Shown here: positions 1 through 5,299 of the stretch, piece after piece
Numbering within the stretch: position 1 is the stretch's first letter
Layout: each line of letters opens with the position of its first letter
Assembly (NCBI GenBank): GCA_013389125.1
Contig: JACADX010000311.1
Coordinates: forward strand, 1-5,299
Direction of reading: 5' to 3'
DNA: 5,299 nt
Source of the DNA: Parvularculaceae bacterium
Lineage (GTDB): Bacteria > Pseudomonadota > Alphaproteobacteria > Caulobacterales > Parvularculaceae
Made by a program: the position numbers and the translations under genes
The notes under the pieces: model-generated
Databases searched by the model: none
The model's input: only the letters and a program-made list of their open reading frames with translations
What the model was told of the DNA's origin: nothing

Positions 1-121
1 AATCTAACGGAGGGCGGTCCTTGTGACCACCGCTCCCGGACGAACCTTTCCAGTCGCCGCATTAACTACGCGACGGCGGCGCGCTCAAGCGGAAAGCATC
101 AATTGCGCCATTCTGCGGCAG
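1..121. other. Left-edge intergenic stretch, no supported gene
   Basis: This stretch lies downstream of ptsP. In many Rhizobiales prfA (peptide chain release factor 1) follows ptsP, but no recognisable PrfA N-terminus is visible here. One minus-strand frame is open from an ATG at 60-62 to the window edge and begins MRRLERFVRERW. It has no clear Shine-Dalgarno sequence and resembles nothing I know, so I do not call it a gene. An inverted repeat of CGCCGC (55-60) with GCGGCG (76-81) has a 15-nt loop and no T tract on either strand, which is too weak for an intrinsic terminator call. Confidence 0.5.
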
Positions 122-2392
122 TCACAGCGCAGCGCCGGCGCGTTTCAGCATCTCGGCGAATTCTCGGCGCAGACGCGGCGTGCCGTCCTCGAAGCGCTCC
201 TTGACCCATTTCGAGACGGCGCCCGCGTCGATCGACCGGATCAGCCGTCGGAAAGGGCCGATCGCGGACGCCGACGACGTGAACCGCGTCACGCCGACGC
301 CGATGAGCGCCGCACCCATGAGAACATCCGACGCCTGTTCGCCGCAAAAGGTCAGCGGCTTTCCGGCCTTGCGCGCTTTCTCGGCGATCGCGGCTATGAA
401 GGAGAGAAACCCCGCTTCAAGCGGATCGTAGCGTCCTCGGGTCATTTCCGAGTCGCGATCCGCCGCGAAATAAAACTGCGCGAGGTCGTTTCCGCCGACC
501 GACAAGAAGTCGACGCGCTCGGCGATTTCCGCGATGCGCCAAGCCGCAGCCGGCGTTTCGATCATCGCGCCGAGGCGTATCGCCGTGGGCAACTGTCTGG
601 CGCGCCGCCGGCTGAACTCGATTTCGCGATCAAGGAGCGCGCGCGCCGCATCGATTTCCTCGGCGAGCGTGATCATCGGAAAGAGAATGTTGAGTTCGCG
701 CCCCGCCGCGGCGGCAAGCAGCGCGCGCATCTGCGGGCGGAAAAGGCCGGGGCGATCGACCGTCATTCTGACGCCGCGCCAGCCCATGGCGGGATTTGCC
801 TCGTCGCGCCGCTGCATATAGGCGGCCGACTTGTCGCCGCCGAGATCGGCGGTCCGAAAGACGACCGGCCGGCCGCCCGCCTTGTCCAGAATTTCGCGAT
901 AAAGCCGTTCTTGGACCCGGGCGTTCGGGAGCTGCGCCCCGATCAGGAATTGCAGTTCCGTCCGGAACAGCCCGACGCCGGCGGCTCCCGTGCTTTCGAG
1001 GTGCGCCATGTCGAGCGGAATGCCGACGTTCATCAAAAGCTCGATCGTGACGCCGTCGCGCGTGACGACCGGCAGTTCGCGCTCAGCCGCATAGGACGCC
1101 TGGCGTTCCGACTGCAGGGCCCGCTTCTCCCGATAGCTCGCAATAACGTCCTGGTTCGGACGAATGTGAACTTCGCCCGTCTCGCCGTCGACGATGATCT
1201 CGTCTCCGGGTTCGGCGAGCATGATCGCATTGTCGAATCCCGCAACGAGCGGAACTCCGAGCGCGCGCGCGACAATCGCGACATGCGAGGTCGCGGAGGC
1301 TTCGCCGACGATGAGGCCCTTGATCCTCGCGCGGTCATATTCAAGGAGCTCCGCGGGTCCGAGACTGCGCGCGATCAAGATCGCCTCGTCCGGCAGTTCC
1401 CCTGCGGCGGCAGGCTCGCCCGACAAGAGGCGCAAAAGCCGGTTCGACAGGTCGTCGAGATCGTGCATGCGTTCGCGCAAATAGGGATCCTTGACCTGCG
1501 CCATGCGGGCGCGGTTTTCGGTCTGGACCTGCTCGACGGCGGTCTCGGCGGTCAGCCTCGACGCGACCGCGGCGCGCATCCGCTCTTTCCAGCCGCGGTC
1601 ATAGGCGAAAAGCCGGTAGGTCTCGAGCACCTCGCGGGAAGCGTCGACGAGCGAGGCGTCGGCGAGGAGCGCGTCGATCGAGGCTTGAAGCTTTGCAAGG
1701 CCAGCGTCAAGGCGCGCCGTTTCCGCCGCGACGTCGCTTGCGAAAACCTTGTGCTTGGGCGTCGGCGGCTCATGAAACGCCGCGCGCCCCAGGGCGACGC
1801 CCGGGGTCACGCCTGCGCCGAGGAGGCGCTCCGGGCGATGCAGGACGGCTCCGACTTCTTCCGTCGTCCGCGGGTCGAAGAGTTCGCCGGACGCGGCGAT
1901 TTCCGCGAGCAGCGTGCCGACGGCCTGCGCCGCGCCGAGCTCTTCATCCGTATACCGACGGCTCTCGCGGTTTTGAAGGACGAGAACGCCGAGCGACTTG
2001 CCGGACCGGATCAGCGGAACGCCGAGAAACGAGTGCAGCGGATCCTCGCCAGTTTCGGGCCGGTAGGCGAACTTCGGATGCAAGGGCGCGTCGGACGTGA
2101 TCAACGGCCGCTGCGTCTCGGCGACGACGCCGACGAGCCCCTCGCCCCAGTTGAGGCGCGTCTTGTGGACGGCCGCCCGGTTAAGCCCTTCCGTCGAATA
2201 GAGCTCAAGCTCGTCGCTCGGGAGACGGATATAGATCGAGCAGACGTCCGATTCGACGTGCTTGGCGATCACCGTCGTCAGCCTGTCGAGACGCTCTTGC
2301 GCGCTGACGGCGGCGGCGACCGCCTCCTGCATGCTCTTGAGGAGATCGGCGATGCCGCCGCGTTTCGGCGCGGATTTCCGTCTGGCGCTCAT
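122..2392 (-). CDS. ptsP: Nitrogen-PTS enzyme I (PEP-protein phosphotransferase PtsP, EI-Ntr)
   Basis: This 756-residue cytoplasmic protein takes phosphate from phosphoenolpyruvate and passes it to NPr (PtsO) and then EIIA-Ntr, a regulatory chain tied to nitrogen and potassium status. Residues about 20-170 form a GAF sensor domain (VCSIYIRL near 50, GEGLVG near 83, FLGVPLIRSGKSLGVLVLQ near 122). The swivelling domain carries the phospho-histidine His370 in ATSHVAIVAR. The C-terminal PEP-binding barrel shows GLFRTE (474-479), RTADLGGDK (513-521), NPAMGWRGVR (533-542), FPMI (571), GAMIETP (608-614), GGNDLAQF (633-640) and catalytic Cys683 in CGE. The GAF domain separates it from sugar-PTS enzyme I, and the length is normal for the family. 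Enzyme I usually reads GTND where this protein has GGND; the catalytic residues are all present. The start lies 22 bp after the lysC stop with no strong ribosome site, suggesting translational coupling. Identity is secure; the exact start is slightly less so. Confidence 0.96.
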   Translation of the reverse strand: MSARRKSAPKRGGIADLLKSMQEAVAAAVSAQERLDRLTTVIAKHVESDVCSIYIRLPSDELELYSTEGLNRAAVHKTRLNWGEGLVGVVAETQRPLITSDAPLHPKFAYRPETGEDPLHSFLGVPLIRSGKSLGVLVLQNRESRRYTDEELGAAQAVGTLLAEIAASGELFDPRTTEEVGAVLHRPERLLGAGVTPGVALGRAAFHEPPTPKHKVFASDVAAETARLDAGLAKLQASIDALLADASLVDASREVLETYRLFAYDRGWKERMRAAVASRLTAETAVEQVQTENRARMAQVKDPYLRERMHDLDDLSNRLLRLLSGEPAAAGELPDEAILIARSLGPAELLEYDRARIKGLIVGEASATSHVAIVARALGVPLVAGFDNAIMLAEPGDEIIVDGETGEVHIRPNQDVIASYREKRALQSERQASYAAERELPVVTRDGVTIELLMNVGIPLDMAHLESTGAAGVGLFRTELQFLIGAQLPNARVQERLYREILDKAGGRPVVFRTADLGGDKSAAYMQRRDEANPAMGWRGVRMTVDRPGLFRPQMRALLAAAAGRELNILFPMITLAEEIDAARALLDREIEFSRRRARQLPTAIRLGAMIETPAAAWRIAEIAERVDFLSVGGNDLAQFYFAADRDSEMTRGRYDPLEAGFLSFIAAIAEKARKAGKPLTFCGEQASDVLMGAALIGVGVTRFTSSASAIGPFRRLIRSIDAGAVSKWVKERFEDGTPRLRREFAEMLKRAGAAL

Positions 2393-2414
2393 GACCGGCG
2401 CGCTTCGCGCATTG

Positions 2415-3671
2415 TCATGCGGCGCCTTGCGCCCGGTCGAGACCGTAGGCCTGATGGAGCGCGCGGACCGCGAGCTCGCCGTATTCGGATGCGATCAGCA
2501 CGCTGATCTTGATTTCGGACGTCGAGATGTTCTGGATGTTGATCGACTTGTCCGCGAGCGCCCGGAACATCGTCGACGCGACGCCGGTGTGGCTCCTCAT
2601 GCCGACCCCGATGACCGACACCTTGACGACGTTCTTGTCCGACAGCATCTGCACGTAGCCGATCTTCTCCTTGGCGAGCGAGAGGGCGTCGACGGCGCGC
2701 GCGAGTTCCGATTCCGCCATCGTAAACGAGATGTTCGCGCCCGCCTGTCGCGATGGGCTTTGAATGATCATGTCGATGTTGATGCCCGCATCGGCAAGGA
2801 GGCCGAAGATCTGCGCCGCCTTGCCCGGCTCGTCGGGGACCGACATCAGGCTGATCTTCGCCTCGTCCTTTGATAATGTCACCGCGCTGACGATCTGTTT
2901 TTCCACGATGTCTTCCTCGTCGCAGATAAGCGTTCCCGGCGTCGGTGCGTCGGGAGGCCCGAAACTCGACAGCACGCGTACGGGGACCTTATAGGCCATA
3001 GCGAGTTCGACGGAACGCGTTTGCAGCACTTTGGCGCCGAGGGAGGCCATTTCCAGCATCTCTTCGTAGGAGACCCGGTCGAGCCGGCGGGCCTGCTTTG
3101 AAATGCGCGGATCGGTGGTGTAGACGCCGTCGACATCGGTGTAGATGTCGCAGCGTTCGGCCTTAAGCGCGGCGGCGAGCGCGACGGCCGTCGTATCAGA
3201 GCCGCCGCGGCCGAGCGTTGAAATACGCCCATCCTCGGCGACGCCTTGAAAGCCCGCGACGACGGCGATTTCGCCATTGTCGATGGCGTCGCCAAGGGGC
3301 TCTTCGGGAATCGCGAGGATGCGCGCCTTGCCATGCGCATTGTCGGTGCGGATCGGCGCTTGCCAGCCCTGCCAGGACCGGGCGCGGTAGCCCATTTTCT
3401 GGAGGATGAGCGCGACAAGACCCGACGTCACCTGTTCGCCGCTGGCGACCACCGCGTCATATTCGACATTCCGGACATCAAGCGCCGGGTCCGGCGGTCC
3501 GGCGTCGGCGCAAAGGGCGACAAGCCGGTTGGTTTCCCCGGCCATCGCCGACACCGCGACAACGACGGAATGGCCGGCGTCCGCCTCGCGCTTAACGAAG
3601 GCGGCGACGCGCCGCATTCGCTCGACGTCCGCGACCGAAGTGCCGCCGAATTTCATCACAATCCGCGCCAT
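2415..3671 (-). CDS. lysC: Aspartate kinase, class II (lysine-sensitive type)
   Basis: The 418-residue enzyme phosphorylates L-aspartate with ATP, the committed step to lysine, diaminopimelate, threonine and methionine. The N-terminal amino-acid kinase domain (about 1-245) has KFGGTSV at 7-13, SAMAGET at 41-47, ASGEQVTSGL at 76-85, GRGGSDTTAVALAAAL at 154-169 and DVDGVYTTDPR at 179-189. Two C-terminal ACT domains follow (about 265-340 and 347-410) with VPDEPGKAAQIFGLLADAGI and, in the second, NISTSEIKISVLI. They are the expected site of allosteric inhibition by lysine and/or threonine, but the effector cannot be read from the sequence. Length and layout match the short monofunctional class II enzymes, without the homoserine dehydrogenase fusion. 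The ATG sits directly before the universal KFGGTSV motif, preceded by AGGCGG about 11 nt upstream. lysC is the first gene of the lysC-ptsP unit and is divergent from ubiG. A possible internal GTG start is listed separately. Confidence 0.97.
   Translation of the reverse strand: MARIVMKFGGTSVADVERMRRVAAFVKREADAGHSVVVAVSAMAGETNRLVALCADAGPPDPALDVRNVEYDAVVASGEQVTSGLVALILQKMGYRARSWQGWQAPIRTDNAHGKARILAIPEEPLGDAIDNGEIAVVAGFQGVAEDGRISTLGRGGSDTTAVALAAALKAERCDIYTDVDGVYTTDPRISKQARRLDRVSYEEMLEMASLGAKVLQTRSVELAMAYKVPVRVLSSFGPPDAPTPGTLICDEEDIVEKQIVSAVTLSKDEAKISLMSVPDEPGKAAQIFGLLADAGINIDMIIQSPSRQAGANISFTMAESELARAVDALSLAKEKIGYVQMLSDKNVVKVSVIGVGMRSHTGVASTMFRALADKSINIQNISTSEIKISVLIASEYGELAVRALHQAYGLDRAQGAA
2904..2918 (-). 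promoter_or_regulatory. Possible internal translation start for an aspartate kinase beta subunit
   Basis: Within lysC, codon 256 is GTG (2904-2906), preceded on the coding strand by GAGGAA with 6 nt between it and the GTG. Starting here would give a 163-residue protein (2906 to 2415) beginning VEKQIVSAVTLSKDEAK and containing only the two ACT domains. In class II aspartate kinases such as those of Bacillus subtilis and Corynebacterium glutamicum, the regulatory beta subunit is made from an in-frame start at this domain boundary. As I recall it, the Corynebacterium beta subunit begins MEEAVLTGVATDKSEAK, which aligns residue for residue without a gap. The Shine-Dalgarno-like bases also encode a Glu-Glu-rich linker, so chance is possible. 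Confidence 0.4.
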
Positions 3672-3696
3672 GCGCCCGATCGCCGCCTTTTGGCCT

Positions 3697-3712
3697 TCAC
3701 GCTTCTGCGTGA
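3697..3712 (-). promoter_or_regulatory. Short perfect hairpin in the lysC leader
   Basis: On the coding strand of lysC, TCACGC and GCGTGA form a perfect 6-bp stem around a 4-nt AGAA loop, ending 25 nt before the ATG. It would lie at or very near the 5' end of the lysC message if the proposed promoter is right. It has no U tract and I see no leader peptide or recognisable lysine riboswitch, for which the leader is in any case too short. It may stabilise the mRNA end, act as an operator or mean nothing. Confidence 0.35.
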
Positions 3713-3729
3713 TGTCTATAAAGAGCCTC

Positions 3730-3752
3730 TTTCCCCGCGCAAGGCGCGGAAA
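3730..3752. promoter_or_regulatory. Near-palindrome over the proposed lysC -35
   Basis: The core is CCGCGC (3735-3740), AAG, GCGCGG (3744-3749). It is flanked by TTT at 3730-3732 and AAA at 3750-3752, with two unpaired C at 3733-3734. It overlaps the proposed lysC -35 hexamer on the minus strand and lies 39 bp upstream of the ubiG ATG, a fitting place for an operator acting on one or both genes. There is no T tract in the right place for a terminator on either strand. GC-rich 6-bp repeats arise easily by chance in this genome. Confidence 0.3.
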
Positions 3753-3791
3753 AACTATTGCGCCTTAGAGGTTTGCTGAAGGCGAGGCGTC

Positions 3792-4544
3792 ATGGAAGCC
3801 GTGCGCACGACTGTCGATCCGTCTGAAATCGAGAAGTTCTCGAAGATCGCCGACGCGTGGTGGGACCCCTTCGGAAAGTTTGCGCCGCTGCACAAGTTCA
3901 ACCCGGTTCGTCTCGCCTATATCCGGGATGGAGCCTGCGCCCATTTCGGTCGCGACCGGCGCGCGCGAGCGCCGCTTGCCGGCCTTCGCCTGCTCGATGT
4001 CGGTTGCGGCGGCGGCCTCGTCGCGGAACCAATGCGCAGACTGGGCGCTGACGTGACCGCGATCGACGCCGCTGAACCAAACATCAAGACTGCGATGGTC
4101 CATGCGAACGAGGCGGGCCTTGAGATCGACTACCGAACGGCGACGGTTGAGGACCTCGCCTCTTTAGGGGAGCCGCCGTTCGATCTTGTGCTCAATCTCG
4201 AAGTCGTCGAACACGTCGCCGACCCTGAAGTCTTCCTGCGGCTTTCCGCGTCGCTGGTGCGGCCGGGCGGGCTGATGGTCGTCGCCACCATCAACCGGAC
4301 GCTCAAGGCGCTCGCGCTCGCCAAAGTGGGCGCGGAGTACCTATTGCGATGGCTGCCGCGCGGGACGCACGATCCTGCGAAATTCCTCAAGCCACAGGAA
4401 CTCGCCGACGCGCTCGGCGCCGCCGGCATGACGGTCACGGCTGCGGCGGGCGTCGCCTACAACCCGCTGACGGACCTGTGGAAAATCGTCGACGACACCG
4501 ACGTCAATTACCTGATGACAGCGATAAAGCCCGGAAACGCCTGA
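3792..4544 (+). CDS. ubiG: Ubiquinone biosynthesis O-methyltransferase UbiG
   Basis: The 250-residue SAM-dependent enzyme carries out both O-methylations of ubiquinone synthesis, on the polyprenyl-catechol intermediate and on 3-demethylubiquinol, acting at the inner face of the cytoplasmic membrane. The N-terminus has the family signature: TTVDPSEIEKF (6-16), ADAWWDPFGKF (20-30) and LHKFNPVRLAYI (33-44). The class I methyltransferase fold shows the SAM-binding LDVGCGGG (68-75), an acidic strand end in AIDAAEPN (90-97) and EVVEHVADPEVFL (137-149). TINRTLKALALAKVGAEYLL (166-185) and RWLPRGTHD complete the UbiG-specific region, which includes the membrane-contact insertion of the family. NPLTDLW and DVNYLMTA close the protein. 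The length is normal. The ATG precedes the signature directly and has GAGG 4 nt upstream. The gene ends in tandem stops, TGA TAA, followed by a terminator, so it seems to be a single-gene unit on this side. Confidence 0.97.
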   Translation: MEAVRTTVDPSEIEKFSKIADAWWDPFGKFAPLHKFNPVRLAYIRDGACAHFGRDRRARAPLAGLRLLDVGCGGGLVAEPMRRLGADVTAIDAAEPNIKTAMVHANEAGLEIDYRTATVEDLASLGEPPFDLVLNLEVVEHVADPEVFLRLSASLVRPGGLMVVATINRTLKALALAKVGAEYLLRWLPRGTHDPAKFLKPQELADALGAAGMTVTAAAGVAYNPLTDLWKIVDDTDVNYLMTAIKPGNA

Positions 4545-4564
4545 TAAAATCAGCCCAAATCACG

Positions 4565-4597
4565 CCGTGCGGCGCCCGTCCCCGCCGCGCGGATTTT
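4565..4597 (+). terminator. Intrinsic terminator of ubiG
   Basis: CCGTGCGGCG (4565-4574) pairs with CGCCGCGCGG (4583-4592) to make a 10-bp stem with one G-U pair around an 8-nt loop, followed at once by ATTTT. It begins 20 nt after the ubiG stop. The stem is very stable, the T run is short. A longer T tract of seven lies further on at 4633-4639 and could help release. Confidence 0.65.
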
Positions 4598-4639
4598 GCG
4601 TCCGTCAATCGCAAGATGCTCCGTACGGAAAATTTTTTT
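4593..4639 (+). other. Secondary hairpin, TCCGTACGGA palindrome and A4T7 tract
   Basis: After the ubiG terminator, ATTTTGCG (4593-4600) can pair with CGCAAGAT (4610-4617), 8 bp with one U-G pair and a 9-nt loop. The palindrome TCCGTACGGA (4620-4629) follows, then four A (4629-4632) and seven T (4633-4639). The T run is the most AT-rich spot in the area. It may be a second, backup terminator or a bent AT tract upstream of the promoter of the next gene. The stem next to the T run is too short for a confident terminator. Confidence 0.3.
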
Positions 4640-4699
4640 GCGGGCGGGCGGCCTTCTGGACCGGCCAAAACGGGGACGATAAAGTCCGCGCCGACGGGG

Positions 4700-4720
4700 G
4701 ATTGAAGGGGTCAATACATG
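4700..4720 (+). promoter_or_regulatory. Ribosome binding site and start of the His/Asp-repeat gene
   Basis: GAAGGGG lies 7 nt upstream of the ATG at 4718-4720. This is the clearest Shine-Dalgarno sequence of the four genes and supports both the start choice and the view that the unrecognised ORF is truly translated. Confidence 0.65.
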
Positions 4721-5248
4721 TCAGCATCGGTTTTCCAGGTCGGGCTCTTGAGCGCCGGCGTAATCTTTCTCATTGGCGGCGCCGTTCTCGCCGTCATTGG
4801 CTCGCGGATTGCGAGCGCCGGCAAGGCCGCGCAGGCGGAAGCGAATTTGCGCCTTGAGGCGAGCCGGGAACTCGCCGCCGAGGTGAAGCGGCTCGCCGAG
4901 CGAGTTGAACTCTCGCTGCAGTCGCGAGACGCATCGATCGAAAACGCGTTCCTGCGCCACAACGACGCGTGCGCCGCCTCAATGCAACAGGCTTTCGCTG
5001 CGAAGGGCGGTCATGGACACGACGACGACGACGATCATCACAAGAAGCATCATGCCGCCAATAGCGGAAAAGGCGGCCATCATGACGATGACGACGACGA
5101 CCATCATCACAAGAAGCATCATGCGGCCTTGAGCGGCAAAGGCGGCCACCATGACGACGATGATGACGACCACCATCACAAGAAGCACCACGCGGCCGAC
5201 GATGCGCGTCCTTCGCTGCTGGCGCGGCTTCTTGGGCGCGTTCATTAG
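4718..5248 (+). CDS. Membrane-anchored protein with three His/Asp-rich repeats, function unknown
   Basis: I do not recognise this 176-residue protein. A hydrophobic segment at about 7-28 (VGLLSAGVIFLIGGAVLAVIG) looks like a single membrane helix. It has no positive charges before it and Arg30/Lys36 after it, so by the positive-inside rule the C-terminus probably faces the cytoplasm; a cleaved signal peptide is less likely. Residues about 36-80 are Ala/Leu/Glu/Arg-rich and look like a coiled coil, with the only cysteine at 85. Residues 95-162 are three tandem repeats of 22-23 residues built as G-K-G-G, His pair, five or six Asp, two or three His, Lys pair, His pair, Ala pair. They hold 20 His and 17 clustered Asp. 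The tail (RPSLLARLLGRVH) is basic and amphipathic. The composition suggests binding of Zn, Ni, Cu or similar ions, but this is inference. A good ribosome site and synonymous-only repeat divergence argue that it is a real gene; it sits alone after a terminator. Confidence 0.8.
   Translation: MSASVFQVGLLSAGVIFLIGGAVLAVIGSRIASAGKAAQAEANLRLEASRELAAEVKRLAERVELSLQSRDASIENAFLRHNDACAASMQQAFAAKGGHGHDDDDDHHKKHHAANSGKGGHHDDDDDDHHHKKHHAALSGKGGHHDDDDDDHHHKKHHAADDARPSLLARLLGRVH
5000..5203 (+). repeat. Three coding tandem repeats, 66-69 bp units
   Basis: The units are 5000-5065, 5066-5134 and 5135-5203. Units two and three encode 21 identical residues in a row at their core yet differ at eight third-codon positions (for example CAT/CAC and GAC/GAT). 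Unit one is one residue shorter and has Gly between its first two His and one Asp and one His fewer. Inside each unit are runs of GAC/GAT and CAT/CAC trinucleotides that could slip during replication. Confidence 0.9.
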
Positions 5249-5299
5249 AGCGGCGTGCGGTGAAGTGTGCACGGTTCACCGCGAGTGAGGCGCGAAGCG
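5247..5299. repeat. Palindromic intergenic element, probably a dispersed Rhizobiales repeat
   Basis: GCGGTGAA (5257-5264) and TTCACCGC (5275-5282) form a perfect 8-bp stem around a 10-nt loop containing GTGCAC. The sequence starts with AGAGC overlapping the TAG stop of the gene before it. The layout AGAGC, a short spacer, an arm, AAGTGTG, CGGTT and the inverse arm resembles the small palindromic repeats common between Rhizobiales genes, as I remember them. There is no T tract, so it is not a standard intrinsic terminator, although it may still stabilise or end the upstream message. The window ends before any outer arm can be verified. Confidence 0.4.

Larger units (their letters stand above)
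3672..3791. promoter_or_regulatory. Divergent lysC / ubiG intergenic regulatory region
   Basis: This 120-bp region must hold the promoters of both divergent genes unless ubiG is read from inside lysC. The best lysC candidate, on the minus strand, is TTGCGC (3737-3742) and TATAGA (3715-3720) with a 16-bp spacer. It matches the sigma-70 consensus at 3/6 and 4/6 positions, so the call is tentative. A start near 3708 would leave a leader of about 37 nt. For ubiG I find no -35/-10 pair I would defend; its ribosome site is probably GAGG at 3784-3787, 4 nt before the ATG. The region also holds the two inverted repeats listed separately. Confidence 0.5.

Noticed and set aside
55..81. CGCCGC / GCGGCG inverted repeat downstream of ptsP as a terminator
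   Set aside because: Short stem, 15-nt loop and no T tract on either strand.
23..2506. An 827-codon open frame on the plus strand antisense to all of ptsP, starting at a GTG with GGAGG 9 nt upstream
   Set aside because: Its product is Arg/Ala/Asp-rich with no recognisable domain, while the opposite strand encodes a complete PtsP with every motif. Long stop-free antisense frames are expected opposite GC-rich genes with GC-biased third positions. The ribosome-like site looks like coincidence.
3246..3779. A 177-codon plus-strand frame antisense to the 5' part of lysC and running into the divergent region
   Set aside because: It mirrors lysC, has no family resemblance and would collide with the lysC promoter; a shadow frame.
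4654..4683. TTCTGG and GATAAA, 18 bp apart, as a promoter for the repeat-protein gene
   Set aside because: The -35 matches consensus at only two positions. A promoter must exist after the ubiG terminator, but I cannot place it with confidence.
5000..5203. Tandem repeats considered as a CRISPR array
   Set aside because: The units abut with no unique spacers and keep one reading frame; they are protein-coding repeats.
4979..5272. A minus-strand frame encoding a very hydrophobic Val/Ile/Met-rich stretch opposite the repeats
   Set aside because: The hydrophobicity follows mechanically from reverse-complementing GAC/GAT and CAT/CAC codons, giving GTC/ATC and ATG/GTG. There is no independent support for translation.

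Overview
The window looks like ordinary chromosomal DNA of a GC-rich alphaproteobacterium, most likely a member of the Rhizobiales (Hyphomicrobiales). The evidence is gene content and order: ubiG divergent from lysC, with a nitrogen-PTS enzyme I gene (ptsP) directly after lysC. That arrangement is familiar from Rhizobiales genomes. The protein sequences also read like that group; a Methylocystis/Methylosinus-type methanotroph is possible, but this is an impression from memory and not a placement.

Layout. Positions 1-121 hold no convincing gene. On the minus strand, lysC (aspartate kinase, 3671 to 2415) and ptsP (2392 to 122) are 22 bp apart and almost certainly form one transcription unit read right to left. 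A 120-bp divergent intergenic region (3672-3791) holds a plausible lysC promoter, a small leader hairpin and a near-palindrome. On the plus strand, ubiG (3792-4544) makes the two O-methylations of ubiquinone synthesis and is followed by a good intrinsic terminator (4565-4597). After a 173-bp gap comes an unrecognised gene (4718-5248). It encodes a small protein with one membrane helix, a probable coiled-coil linker and three near-identical His/Asp/Lys-rich repeats. At its stop codon begins a palindromic intergenic element that resembles the short repeats scattered through Rhizobiales genomes.

How the parts fit. LysC commits aspartate to the lysine/threonine/methionine/diaminopimelate branch. 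PtsP is the first phosphotransferase of the regulatory nitrogen PTS, with a GAF sensor domain. Their co-transcription would place nitrogen-status signalling beside an amino-acid committed step, but a direct functional link is inference. ubiG is a divergent housekeeping neighbour. The His/Asp-repeat protein is the least explained item: its composition suggests metal or polyanion/polycation binding at the membrane, and the repeats differ only at synonymous sites in their core. A second notable signal is a GTG with a Shine-Dalgarno-like sequence inside lysC, placed where class II aspartate kinases start a separate beta subunit. I see no tRNA, rRNA, CRISPR array or insertion sequence.
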